From: Clostridia bacterium
GTDB taxonomy: Bacteria; Bacillota; Clostridia; UBA1381
DNA: 27,833 nucleotides
Direction of reading: 5' to 3'
NCBI GenBank assembly: GCA_900751685.1
Contig: CAADSR010000234.1
Coordinates: forward strand, 1-27,833
Shown here: positions 15,462-24,012 of the stretch, piece after piece
How the letters are laid out: the number at the start of each line of letters is the position of its first letter
How positions within the stretch are numbered: position 1 is the stretch's first letter
Notes under the pieces: model-generated
Seen by the model: only the letters and a program-made list of their open reading frames with translations
Database searches by the model: none
What the model was told of the DNA's origin: nothing
Program-made: the position numbers and the translations under genes

Positions 15462-15647
15462 ATGTACGATCCTTCAACAGATCATGGTATGCCTTTAGGC
15501 TTTGGTATGGCGCTGGCACAAAACCCAAGCGCAATGCAGGCGTTTTCCTCCCTTTCACCGGAGCAACAACACGAGGTGATCAATGCAACACATCAGATCC
15601 ATTCAAAACAGGAAATGTCTGCCTATATCAATCAATTAGGCAAATAA
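15462..15647 (+). CDS. Small hypothetical protein (LGFGMALAQNPSAM family)
   Basis: 61 residues from ATG 15462, with AGGTG 6 bases upstream; an in-frame GTG at 15453 is inside that site and is less likely. The sequence LGFGMALAQNPSAMQAFSSL, then SPEQQHEVINATHQIHSKQEM, is a pattern I have seen in short conserved Clostridia proteins without known function. It looks like a small soluble helical protein. It probably shares a transcript with the 62-residue gene just upstream. A terminator follows at once. Confidence 0.78.
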   Translation: MYDPSTDHGMPLGFGMALAQNPSAMQAFSSLSPEQQHEVINATHQIHSKQEMSAYINQLGK

Positions 15648-15648
15648 A

Positions 15649-15682
15649 AAAAGCTCCGGCATGTTTTGATGCCGGAGCTTTG
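15649..15682. terminator. Bidirectional terminator between the small genes and the arabinan operon
   Basis: A perfect 12-bp stem AAGCTCCGGCAT (15651-15662) / ATGCCGGAGCTT (15669-15680). On the minus strand it is followed by seven Ts, making it a strong end for the GH51 gene. On the plus strand the T-run is short. Confidence 0.92.
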
Positions 15683-15695
15683 TTATCGCCTTGAT

Positions 15696-17579
15696 CTATT
15701 CTTTTATAATCATATCAAAAACCGTTACGCTATATCCTTTTATGTTAAAAGTTCCAGGAAAATGGGTCATTTCGGTATGGGGATAGATCTTACACGGGTC
15801 AGCATGGGTATTTTCATCCTCGGGCTGCCCATATAACATGCTGATTTGGCAGGCATCCACCTCTTTATCCAAATCAAACTGGACTTCTTTTTCCTGCCTG
15901 CCAGTATTCACGACCTTAACGACTGCCCTCTTTTCATCCGGGGTAATGCTTGCAGATACCTTTAAGCTGCTGTCACTGCTGTGCACTTCAACTGCCAGCT
16001 CCCCGATATGATTTGAAAACAGCTTCTGCACATAATAGCTTGGGGTGCCATATACACTATCCTTGTCAAACCAAATCAAATTAGGCTGCCACTGCTGGTG
16101 TCCTGTCCTCCCAAACAACGGAGCATAGCAGGCCATGGCCACATGGTCGGCATTTTTCTCCACGCCGGTTAAGAATGCCGCTTCACAAAGAGCGCTCCAC
16201 CAATTATTTCGCCTTGCACCAACCTCTACAGCGCTATGGGCCGCATATTCTCCGGCAAAAACTTTGGGCAAGCTTCTATCATACGTATCGTATCTGTTTA
16301 TATTCTCCAAAAACCATTCCCCGGGCTTATAGAAATGTTCATCTACTGCATATGCTTTGCCTTTGTTTCTTTTCATCCAATCCACCGCAAGGTCAAATTC
16401 TTTTCCTTCTGCTGTCCACCCGGCACTGGTGACCAGCTTGATATCAGGATACTTTTCTGCGATCACGCGTTGGAACACCTCGTACCGCTCAAAATATTCA
16501 TGCCCCCACTGTTCATTTCCGATCCCGATATATTCTAGGCCAAAGGGCTCTTTATGCCCCATTTCAATACGTTTGCTGCCCCACTTTGAGGTTTCATCCC
16601 CATTTGCAAACTCAATTAGATCCAACACGTCCTGGATCCACGAATCTAGCTGATCCAGCTCTACTAAGAGCCCCTCATGCCATTGGCAGGGCATTCCTAC
16701 ATTCATGACCGGCACAGGCTTTGCCTCCAGATCCTCGCACAGCAGAAAATATTCATAATATCCCAGCCCGTAGGACTGAAAATAATCCTCTGAGCTTCTT
16801 CCCTCCTGCTGGTACTCTTCCATCTGCCACCGGTTCCAGTTCGTTTTCCGCTCCTCCACCGGCCCAATGGTATCTTTCCAGCAATACATATTATCAAAAT
16901 CCCGTCCTTCTACAATGCAGCCCCCTGGAAAACGCATAAACCTTGGTGAAAGCGCTTTCAGCATTTCAGCCATATCCCGCCTTAACCCATTCTTACGGCC
17001 GCAAAATGTATCCTGTGGAAACAACGACACAAATTCTAAATAGAAACCTCCATCCTCTTCCAACAAAACTTCCAAAAAAGCATTTTTACACTCACCGCAT
17101 ATGGATAGCTTTTTTGTGTGGTTTATCCACCCGCCGGGCTGGGCGCAGATTTCTGTCTGCGCATATACATTGCTCTGTGGATCTACGATTTTTACAGCGA
17201 TCTTTACCGGGACATCCACAGCAATATAGCAGGAAAAATCAAACCATTCCCCGTCCTTTACCGCAAAGCCTTCCTGGCAGTAGCCTGTATTTTTGACTCC
17301 TGCCCCTTTCGTGCCGCTGACCCACGCATAATGGGTATGTACCTGGTTAAGCGTGTTCTCCGATTTGATTTCAAATGCCGCGTCTGCTATGGCTTCCCAG
17401 CACATCTTATGCTTATCCGCTTTTCCTTCCCTGTCGTAATATTCAAAGGACCGGTTGGCAATAAGCTCACCATAAAGCCCCCCATCTCCGGAATAATTAA
17501 TATCCTCGAAAAAGATCCCATACAGCACCGGGCTTATAGGATTCAACTTCTTTTTTGCATTTATCTGGATATGATTCAT
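15696..17579 (-). CDS. Alpha-L-arabinofuranosidase, GH51
   Basis: GH51 enzymes remove alpha-linked arabinofuranose from arabinan or arabinoxylan fragments with retention. The N-terminus SPVLYGIFFEDINYSGDGGLYGELIANRSFE is the family hallmark. The acid/base Glu is E356 in IGIGNEQWG and the nucleophile E444 in VFAGEYAAHS. At 627 residues it is longer than the usual roughly 500; residues about 60-190 look like an inserted beta-sandwich (carbohydrate-binding type), as in the longer GH51 group. No signal peptide, so it acts in the cytoplasm. GGAGG lies about 8 bases before ATG 17579. It is the last gene of the operon, 173 bases after GH127, and is followed by a strong terminator. Confidence 0.93.
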   Translation of the reverse strand: MNHIQINAKKKLNPISPVLYGIFFEDINYSGDGGLYGELIANRSFEYYDREGKADKHKMCWEAIADAAFEIKSENTLNQVHTHYAWVSGTKGAGVKNTGYCQEGFAVKDGEWFDFSCYIAVDVPVKIAVKIVDPQSNVYAQTEICAQPGGWINHTKKLSICGECKNAFLEVLLEEDGGFYLEFVSLFPQDTFCGRKNGLRRDMAEMLKALSPRFMRFPGGCIVEGRDFDNMYCWKDTIGPVEERKTNWNRWQMEEYQQEGRSSEDYFQSYGLGYYEYFLLCEDLEAKPVPVMNVGMPCQWHEGLLVELDQLDSWIQDVLDLIEFANGDETSKWGSKRIEMGHKEPFGLEYIGIGNEQWGHEYFERYEVFQRVIAEKYPDIKLVTSAGWTAEGKEFDLAVDWMKRNKGKAYAVDEHFYKPGEWFLENINRYDTYDRSLPKVFAGEYAAHSAVEVGARRNNWWSALCEAAFLTGVEKNADHVAMACYAPLFGRTGHQQWQPNLIWFDKDSVYGTPSYYVQKLFSNHIGELAVEVHSSDSSLKVSASITPDEKRAVVKVVNTGRQEKEVQFDLDKEVDACQISMLYGQPEDENTHADPCKIYPHTEMTHFPGTFNIKGYSVTVFDMIIKE

Positions 17580-17692
17580 TTTCTCTTCCTCCGTCTTGAT
17601 ATAAAAGCAGATGCTTTTTCTTTACTGATAGCATCTTCCCCTCCCTGCTCTAAAGCGCCACATACCCATCCTATCCATAAGTATCATCAACT

Positions 17693-17725
17693 GCTGAAGT
17701 ATAGGATAGTCTATCCCCTATCAGC
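17693..17725 (-). other. Structured intercistronic region between GH127 and GH51
   Basis: On the minus strand GCTGA (17725-17721) pairs with TCAGC (17697-17693), enclosing GGATA/TATCC. The CCTATCC block further along could pair alternatively with the same strand. The gap is 173 bases, unusually long for this operon. It may be an RNA processing or stability element. Confidence 0.35.
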
Positions 17726-17752
17726 ACGGCTTGAGAGGTGCTTGACAAATCT

Positions 17753-20179
17753 TTATAAACCTGATGTAGTTGTCCTCATCTCCACAAGCCCCCCAGCGCA
17801 GGAAGACTCATCTACAGGGGTGAACGTAACTGTAATGCTACTTTTCCCTGCTGTGTATTCCTCCGGCAGGACATAAAATACATCATACGCCTTTCCCGGA
17901 TGTTCTTGCTCTAAGGCTTGATTGGAAATTAAATTTCCATCCACATAAATATTAAACTTGCGCTGATAGGTCTTTCCGCTTAAAGCAAAAGGACCGTCGC
18001 TCCCCCAATAGCGTGCAAACAAGTAGTTTTTCTTGCTGCCGTCAATCTCCAGGGTATATTCAAAATAAGCTTCCTTCCTTCCATACGCGCCCCGCCAATA
18101 ACAGGTTTTTGTCCCACTGACAAAGCTGCCCTGATGGGAATCCTTTGAGACAAGGCCATGGCCCAATTCATCCTGCTGCCCGTCCGGCTCCACCCGGTCT
18201 ATCGTAATATCATTGAGCGCTTTTTCGTACTCTCCCGAATCCTGGTCAAGGTTCCAGTATACATTGTGGAAACTATGGTGGATCTCATAAAATGGTTTTA
18301 GAATGATATCCTTCCCATCCGAGCTGTAGATTTTATCGATCTGGAATAAAAGCTTTGCCCGGTCTACCGGGGCTACAAGTGTCTCGGGCGCTTGTCCCCG
18401 GGTAATAATATAAGGGACATCCGCTGTAACGCTGTCTATTTTTGTTTCATTGGAAATATATTCATTGACTCCAGCAGCCCCTTTTACAGATCCCCGATCT
18501 GATGCAAGGACAACAGGGCCATATTGGTAAGCGATCTGCCCTTCTTCCCTCGAAAAATACGTCCGAACTTCCATTGGGACCGTGATCTCAATCACATCCC
18601 CGGCTTTCCATTCCCTATTCAGTGCCAGATATTCGCCTCCCTTGGAGGTATAGGATTCATTTCCTACTACGGCTTTCATATCCTGCTTTAGCCATGAGGG
18701 CGCCCGCAGATGCAGCCCGGCCTCTGCTGTCCCGGAAACCACCGTTATTTTAACAGTCTCTGAATAAGGATAATCCGTTTCTACCTGGAACGATAAGCCC
18801 TGCTCCTCCCAGGTGTATTCACCCGGCATATACAAATTCATATACAGGTCATTTCCCGCCTCATAATAAGCACATCTTGTATATCTGCCCGGATTCTCCA
18901 TCCCTGTACCCGTGCAGCACCACCAGGATTCATCCTTAATCTCATACACACGGTGGTGTCCTTGGAGCAAGGAGATAAAATACATTTTCTCACCGGTTTC
19001 CGGATCCTGCTGGCCAAGAATATGGTTATATAACGCATTTTCATACCAATCCATATAAGCACTGTCCTGGTTCCAGGAGAACAAATGCTCCGCTAGGCGC
19101 ATCATGTTATAGGTATTACAGCTTTCACAGGTCTTGATGCCAAGGCTCTCCGCCCCCTGGGCTTCAAAATGCTCCGCAATGGAATTTCCTCCGATGACGT
19201 AAGAACGGCCGTTTACAACAAAGTCCCAGAAATTTTCACAGGCGGTTTTATAAGCCCCATATTTTTCCGGGTCCTGCTCGTAAAGCTTCGCTGCACCGAC
19301 GATTTTCGGGATCTGGGTATTGGCATGAAGCCCAGCAAGGGAATCCTTGTTCCGGACCAGCGGGTCTAAGACAGCGTCATGGGTAAAACGCCTTGCTGTG
19401 TCCAGATATTTGGGGTCGTTTGTGAGCTCATACATCCGCGCAAAAATTTCATTCATGCCGCCATATTCCACATCCAGCATCGCCTGCATTTGGCTGTCTG
19501 TCAGCTTTGCAGTTCCATCTACCGCCCAGTCGCAAAACTTTTTTAACACCGTGAAGGCTACCGCATCCCCGGTATAGTCATACGCATCCAGAAGTCCCTG
19601 GTAGATTTTATGTACTCCATACCAAGGCACCCAATACCCATCTGCCCAGGAGGAGATATTGCCTGCAAAGAGGCTGGTAAAACAATCCTCCTTGCAGCCG
19701 CCGATATAGGCCGAGCCAGTCCTTGTCTGAAGCTCATCAAGTCTTTTAACAGCGTAATTTAATTTTTCCAAAATCTCCGCATTCCCCATATCTCTATAAA
19801 ATACGGCTGCGGCGCTCATCCAATGCCCCAAGGAATGGCCTGCTAACGTAAAAGTCCCCTCACTGGAAGAAGACCAGTTACTCGCCCCTTTCCTTTCCCA
19901 GCCAGCATACCGCTTCGCCTTGTTGGGCGGTGTCAGGCCATGCACCTCATAAGACGGGGCCAAAAGCCGGTCAACATCTATGGATAAAATGTAATCCAGC
20001 CCTACCTGCTCGCTTTGGGCAAACATACTGTCTTTTTGAAGTGACACCTTCGCCGTATCAGCAAAGGAGCCAGTGTTTTTTAGATCCTGCTCCATTCCCC
20101 CCATAACAGCCTTCCCTGTTGCACTATTGTATAACGCTGTTTTTATGCTTTGTTGCTCCTTCATATCTTCCACATCCAA
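17753..20179 (-). CDS. Beta-L-arabinofuranosidase, GH127/GH146 (DUF1680 type)
   Basis: This clan removes beta-linked arabinofuranose using a zinc-held Cys nucleophile. Diagnostic parts of the 808 residues are LLAPSYEVHGL, AGHSLGHWMSA in the (alpha/alpha)6 barrel, TCESCNTYNMMRLAEHLF (C351, C354) and WWCCTGTGMENPGR (C421, C422). These Cys pairs correspond to the Zn ligands and nucleophile in Bifidobacterium HypBA1. About 250 extra C-terminal residues form beta-sandwich domains (ARYWGSDGPFALSGKTY), as in Bacteroides-type DUF1680 proteins; GH146 may be the better label. There is no signal peptide. The start is uncertain: neither ATG 20179 nor ATG 20164 has a good ribosome binding site. It lies 38 bases after the GH43-like gene. 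Confidence 0.92.
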   Translation of the reverse strand: MDVEDMKEQQSIKTALYNSATGKAVMGGMEQDLKNTGSFADTAKVSLQKDSMFAQSEQVGLDYILSIDVDRLLAPSYEVHGLTPPNKAKRYAGWERKGASNWSSSSEGTFTLAGHSLGHWMSAAAVFYRDMGNAEILEKLNYAVKRLDELQTRTGSAYIGGCKEDCFTSLFAGNISSWADGYWVPWYGVHKIYQGLLDAYDYTGDAVAFTVLKKFCDWAVDGTAKLTDSQMQAMLDVEYGGMNEIFARMYELTNDPKYLDTARRFTHDAVLDPLVRNKDSLAGLHANTQIPKIVGAAKLYEQDPEKYGAYKTACENFWDFVVNGRSYVIGGNSIAEHFEAQGAESLGIKTCESCNTYNMMRLAEHLFSWNQDSAYMDWYENALYNHILGQQDPETGEKMYFISLLQGHHRVYEIKDESWWCCTGTGMENPGRYTRCAYYEAGNDLYMNLYMPGEYTWEEQGLSFQVETDYPYSETVKITVVSGTAEAGLHLRAPSWLKQDMKAVVGNESYTSKGGEYLALNREWKAGDVIEITVPMEVRTYFSREEGQIAYQYGPVVLASDRGSVKGAAGVNEYISNETKIDSVTADVPYIITRGQAPETLVAPVDRAKLLFQIDKIYSSDGKDIILKPFYEIHHSFHNVYWNLDQDSGEYEKALNDITIDRVEPDGQQDELGHGLVSKDSHQGSFVSGTKTCYWRGAYGRKEAYFEYTLEIDGSKKNYLFARYWGSDGPFALSGKTYQRKFNIYVDGNLISNQALEQEHPGKAYDVFYVLPEEYTAGKSSITVTFTPVDESSCAGGLVEMRTTTSGL

Positions 20180-20217
20180 TCTTACGAATAAATAATTATT
20201 TTCGTTGGCCTTTGGTA

Positions 20218-21171
20218 TCAGTGTTTATTTTCTAATTCAACAATTCCATATTGGTCTATAAGCTTATGAAGCTGCTGGGCCGTAATTGGGATCACAAAAC
20301 CATGGCGTGGAATCAGATGAAAGGAATATTCACCTTTCTTCTCATCCAATTGCCTGTAATTTTTAAAATCCACGGTTTCTGCCATGGCATATTTCCCTCC
20401 ATTAAAAGGGGTCCCGTCTGCTGCAATGATCCATTTATTCTCACCGGTCAATTTGTAGATGTGGCTGCCTTCTACCCCCATATCATCTCCGGTATCTGTT
20501 TTAAATGGGACAAATTCACCTGTCTTTTGAAACATGCCGCTTAACGACTCCGCTTCACTGATATACTTACCGCCGTAGTACATTAGATACCGCTTCTCAA
20601 AAGCATCATATATAATATCCCCATCGATTGCTCCCTTGCCTGCTTCTTCTCCACAAAGCATGAGTTCCGGCACAGTATAGGTGGATAGCTCCATCAGGTC
20701 TTTTGCATAATGCCGGTACATCACCGTCCCAAGCGTGTTTTCTGTAGACGCATTCTGCAGGGAAAGATAGATCATATAGGCGTTTTTCTCCTCACACCAT
20801 AATATATGGGGCGCCCAGGCCCTATTGCAGTCTTCAAAACCAATAAAATCCCTATAATCAATCAGGATCCCCTCTTCCATATGGATAAGGTCGGCTGTTT
20901 TATAAATAGCAATTGTCGATTGTGACGCCCAGCCCTCCCTTGAACACATATCTGTCACTGCGATATAATAGTATCCATCCTCTCCGCTGAAAACATAAGG
21001 GTCTCTTAGATGCCCTGTTCCAAGGAACGAGGTGAAAACAGGTTTCCCTTCATTTAGCGCCTTGAAATGGTATCCATCCCTACTCACACCATAATACAAT
21101 TTTTCTGTTTCCCCCGTGCCTCCTGTAAAATGGGCAAATAGATATGCCCCATATTCTTCTTTTTTGTCCAT
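20218..21171 (-). CDS. GH43-like five-bladed beta-propeller glycosidase
   Basis: 317 residues beginning YGAYLFAHFTG and EKLYYGVSRDGYHFKALNEGKPV, a start seen in one group of GH43-type intracellular enzymes. Likely catalytic residues are D57 in LRDPYVF (base), D183 in AIDGDI (pKa tuner) and E234 in GVEGSHIYK (acid), in the correct order and spacing for GH43. The probable substrate is an arabinose- or xylose-containing oligosaccharide, judged from its neighbours only. There is no signal peptide. AGGAG (21184-21180) is 8 bases before ATG 21171. It lies 19 bases downstream of the other GH43 gene. Confidence 0.85.
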   Translation of the reverse strand: MDKKEEYGAYLFAHFTGGTGETEKLYYGVSRDGYHFKALNEGKPVFTSFLGTGHLRDPYVFSGEDGYYYIAVTDMCSREGWASQSTIAIYKTADLIHMEEGILIDYRDFIGFEDCNRAWAPHILWCEEKNAYMIYLSLQNASTENTLGTVMYRHYAKDLMELSTYTVPELMLCGEEAGKGAIDGDIIYDAFEKRYLMYYGGKYISEAESLSGMFQKTGEFVPFKTDTGDDMGVEGSHIYKLTGENKWIIAADGTPFNGGKYAMAETVDFKNYRQLDEKKGEYSFHLIPRHGFVIPITAQQLHKLIDQYGIVELENKH

Positions 21172-21190
21172 CTGCTGCTCTCCTGGCCTT

Positions 21191-22099
21191 CTATATATTT
21201 TTTATTTTAACTGACTGGGTCAACCCCTGTAATGTTGCCTTGACCGGAATGATCGTCCCATCCTGGCCGAATTCCATTTTGTCAATGCAAACCTCACGGT
21301 GGTTTCCCGCCTCCGTATTATGTTCTTCTACATGGCCATACTTTTCAATATTGAACCGGTGATAGCAAATATACCAATCATCTGTGCCCGGGATATGAAA
21401 TATACTGTGATGCCCTGTGCCTTTGATCCTATGGTCCTCCGTGTTATATCTTGACAGAATAATAGTATCTCCTTCCGGCTTTTGTATGGGGGACGTCCCT
21501 ATGCCGTAATGGACGTTATACTCAGGAGACCTTGTGTCATTGTCAGACCATGTAAAATAATAAATGCCATTCCTTTTTATAATGCAGGATGCTTCGCAAA
21601 AATTTTCAGGTGTTATGTCCGTGACCTCTCCTTCAATATTGACCATATCCTCTGTTAATTTTGCCGCATACATCCGTGTGTTCCCCCAGTAAAGGTACGC
21701 CTGGCCATCCTCATCGATAAAAACATCCGGGTCGATCATCTGCCCGTGAAATTCTCCCTTTGCCACCAAAGGGCAGCCCTTGTCCTTAAAAGGCCCTGTG
21801 GGGCTGTCCGAAACAGCTACGCCAATATTACCATTTCCGCTGTAATAATAGTAATATTTTTCCCCTTTCCTTTCGATTGCCGGAGCCCATGCGCGTTTTC
21901 CTTCCGACCAGGGCACGTCAGCTAAGTCAAGGATCATACCTTCATCCTTCCACTGGATCATATCCTCAGAAGAAAAAACCTTGAAAGAGGATGAGTCCCA
22001 TTCCGTCCCTCCGTCTGTAGTAGGATAAATATAGAATTTTCCATCAAAGCATGCAATATCCGGATCTGCATAATATCCATTTAATACAGGGTTCGCCAT
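21191..22099 (-). CDS. GH43 family glycoside hydrolase (arabinosidase/xylosidase type)
   Basis: GH43 enzymes invert at arabinofuranosyl or xylosyl bonds. The three acids are visible: D12 in YADPDIACFDGKFYIYPTTDG, D123 in MIDPDVFIDEDG and E169 in FCEASCIIKRNGIYYFTWS. The exact subfamily and substrate cannot be read by eye. I choose ATG 22099 (302 residues), because GGAGG at 22112-22108 is 8 bases upstream; an in-frame ATG at 22114 overlaps that site and has none of its own. There is no signal peptide. It is the first gene of the four-gene operon, transcribed from the sigma-A promoter at 22167-22195. Confidence 0.9.
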   Translation of the reverse strand: MANPVLNGYYADPDIACFDGKFYIYPTTDGGTEWDSSSFKVFSSEDMIQWKDEGMILDLADVPWSEGKRAWAPAIERKGEKYYYYYSGNGNIGVAVSDSPTGPFKDKGCPLVAKGEFHGQMIDPDVFIDEDGQAYLYWGNTRMYAAKLTEDMVNIEGEVTDITPENFCEASCIIKRNGIYYFTWSDNDTRSPEYNVHYGIGTSPIQKPEGDTIILSRYNTEDHRIKGTGHHSIFHIPGTDDWYICYHRFNIEKYGHVEEHNTEAGNHREVCIDKMEFGQDGTIIPVKATLQGLTQSVKIKNI

Positions 22100-22166
22100 T
22101 TTCTGTTCCTCCATTTTTATTCTTTGTTTATTTTCACAGCCATATATGCTATCTTTTCATATAACT

Positions 22167-22195
22167 ATTATATGTTTTTACCCGCCGCAATTCAA
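22167..22195 (-). promoter_or_regulatory. Sigma-A promoter of the arabinan operon
   Basis: Read on the minus strand: TTGAAT (22195-22190), a 17-base spacer, TATAAT (22172-22167). The leader to ATG 22099 is about 60 bases. Confidence 0.82.
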
Positions 22196-22208
22196 TGTAC
22201 TATATTGA
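22192..22208. promoter_or_regulatory. Imperfect palindrome over the arabinan operon -35 box
   Basis: TCAATGTA-C-TATATTGA, with 7 of 8 pairs matching, overlaps the -35 element. ATTGAC also recurs as a direct repeat at 22204-22209 and 22255-22260, the second overlapping the araC-type gene's own -35. Either could be a regulator site. Confidence 0.35.
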
Positions 22209-22255
22209 CCCACATAAAACTTATTTTAACCAGTGTCCTTTCACTGCCATACACA

Positions 22256-22284
22256 TTGACAACCATGTATGAACTTGCTATACT
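22256..22284 (+). promoter_or_regulatory. Sigma-A promoter of the AraC-type regulator
   Basis: TTGACA (22256-22261), a 17-base spacer, TATACT (22279-22284): near consensus. It is divergent from the operon promoter about 60 bases away. Confidence 0.88.
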
Positions 22285-22326
22285 AAAACTATTACAATAT
22301 ATACAAAATATAGAGAAGGAATTGTT

Positions 22327-23238
22327 ATGGATTACAGTTTACATTACGATATTGATTTTCTAAAACGTTATAAAGGGTTTTATATAGAGCATACATTCGT
22401 TGACCACCATATCGGCTCCTACCGCTGCCCTTATATGATGCTTGTTTATATTGCTCATGGAAAAGGATATCATTATATTGAAAATAAACATAATGAAGTC
22501 AATGAGGGTGATATCGTTCTGATCAATCCAAACACGCCAAATTGTTTTTATTCTTCCATTCCTGACCGTGGCCTAAGTGTATATTGCTGCTCTTTTTTTA
22601 CAGAGATCCTTCCCTACCAATTTACACATTACAAAAGCGATTTTCCTGAACTGGACCTCTTTTTTAATGGTTCGATGCCTCATATACAGGTTATGGATAC
22701 CGACCAAAGAGATATACGCAATCTTATGATCCGTATGATGGATGATTTTACATTTTCCCAGCCCGGCTATGAATACACTATAAAAAGTATGCTTACGGTG
22801 GCTTTAGTTAATACCTTCCGTATCTACACTGCAAGCCAAAACCATAAAAACGCCCTAAATTCCAATACCGTTGTCGGGCACATCAATAACTATGTAAATA
22901 AAAATATCCATTCAAAGATCTCTTTGAATGAGGTCGCCGGCATCCTGCATTTGACGCCCCAATACTTATGCCGTGCGTTTAAAAAACATACAAATATGAC
23001 CTTTACACAGTTTGTCAACCAGATTAGGGTAAAAAAAATAAAAGATGAGCTCGAACACACCGACCGTCCGGTCTATTTGATCTATAATGATTTTGACCTG
23101 ACCCCCCAATATATCAACCGCATGTTTAAAAAGCAAACAGGCTATAGCCTGCCGGATTACAAAAAGAAATTCAACTATAAAGTCAATAACCCACTGTATA
23201 AAATGGAAGAACCATATAAAGAAAACCCTACCCAATAA
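22327..23238 (+). CDS. AraC-family transcriptional regulator
   Basis: A 303-residue regulator with an N-terminal cupin-like sensor (YIAHGKGYHYIENKHNEVNE, GDIVLINPNTPN; about residues 38-85) and a C-terminal double HTH (about 195-290). The first helix-turn-helix is SLNEVAGILHLTPQYLCRAFKKHT and the second includes DLTPQYINRMFKKQTGYSLPDYK, the standard AraC ending. AGAAGGA lies before ATG 22327. It is divergent from the four-gene arabinan operon and very probably activates it in response to an arabinose-containing sugar; the ligand is inference. Confidence 0.93.
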   Translation: MDYSLHYDIDFLKRYKGFYIEHTFVDHHIGSYRCPYMMLVYIAHGKGYHYIENKHNEVNEGDIVLINPNTPNCFYSSIPDRGLSVYCCSFFTEILPYQFTHYKSDFPELDLFFNGSMPHIQVMDTDQRDIRNLMIRMMDDFTFSQPGYEYTIKSMLTVALVNTFRIYTASQNHKNALNSNTVVGHINNYVNKNIHSKISLNEVAGILHLTPQYLCRAFKKHTNMTFTQFVNQIRVKKIKDELEHTDRPVYLIYNDFDLTPQYINRMFKKQTGYSLPDYKKKFNYKVNNPLYKMEEPYKENPTQ

Positions 23239-23331
23239 TCCGCCTTTTTGAGAAAGGTGTGATTTAAAACTATTATTCAGACGAAGTTTTCTCTAAAATT
23301 GAAGCAAATCAACATAAAGAAGGTTTAAATA

Positions 23332-23787
23332 ATGGATATAATCAAATACTATGGTAGCGATAAAGAAAAACAAGAATTTTTACACCAAAACGAACCCTTA
23401 ATGGCTATCATAGCACATGATGGCTCACATGCTGTAGTTTCTCTTCTGGATGAGGGCTGTGAACATCATGTATTGCTGTCTAAAGCTCTCAACCAATACA
23501 ACATAGATGAATATTTTCGGATCATTTTTGACAATGATGGAGCCGATTGGACATTTGTATGCCCTCCAGAATATAAGGGCATAACGAGTAAAGAAAAGCG
23601 CATCAATCAGTTTTTTAAAGATGGGATCAACAACATTACTGATTTTTTAAAACAGGTTAATTACAATACAGAGATAGATATCCCGAAACGGTATAAACGG
23701 CATATTAATGATATGCAAGATACTGATTTTAAATTAAAAATAAAAAATCCTCCAACTGCTTTAACAGCCAAAGGATACGATAAATAA
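23332..23787 (+). CDS. Hypothetical protein, orphan
   Basis: 151 residues from ATG 23332, with GAAGG about 8 bases upstream, ending TAA. The sequence starts MDIIKYYGSDKEKQEF and contains MAIIAHDGSHAVVSLLDEGCEHHVLLSKAL and WTFVCPPEYKGI. It ends in a basic region (IPKRYKRH, LKIKNPPTAL). I see no membrane segment, signal peptide or known motif and cannot assign a family. It is AT-rich with no operon partner. A hairpin terminator at 23834 follows, supporting it as a real transcribed unit. It may be a recent acquisition. Confidence 0.65.
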   Translation: MDIIKYYGSDKEKQEFLHQNEPLMAIIAHDGSHAVVSLLDEGCEHHVLLSKALNQYNIDEYFRIIFDNDGADWTFVCPPEYKGITSKEKRINQFFKDGINNITDFLKQVNYNTEIDIPKRYKRHINDMQDTDFKLKIKNPPTALTAKGYDK

Positions 23788-23833
23788 TAAATATGAAAGT
23801 AATATTATCCAGCATTAATTATATTCTCCATAG

Positions 23834-23869
23834 CACTCATTTAAACTTATATTTAAAGGAGTGTTTTTT
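23834..23869 (+). terminator. Terminator of the orphan gene
   Basis: CACTCATTTAAA (23834-23845) pairs with TTTAAAGGAGTG (23852-23863) with one A/G mismatch, loop CTTATA, then TTTTTT. Confidence 0.8.
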
Positions 23870-24012
23870 AATAGAATAACTAATAAAAATAACACCGAAT
23901 GTAGCCTCATTTGTATGCAAAATCCAGCTAATGGAAAATATGTTTATTAAAAAGTAACCTTTTTTTCCCAAACCAATTTAGAAATATATAAAGTGATATT
24001 TATCCTGAAAAA

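Noticed and set aside
17118..17876. 252-codon plus-strand frame opposite the GH51 and GH127 genes
   Set aside because: It lies mostly antisense to GH51 and crosses the intercistronic gap; no binding site or family resemblance.
23855..23955. About 31-codon open stretch ending NPANGKYVY before TAA near 23952
   Set aside because: There is no ATG, GTG or TTG at a suitable distance from the AAGGAG, which is itself part of a terminator stem.
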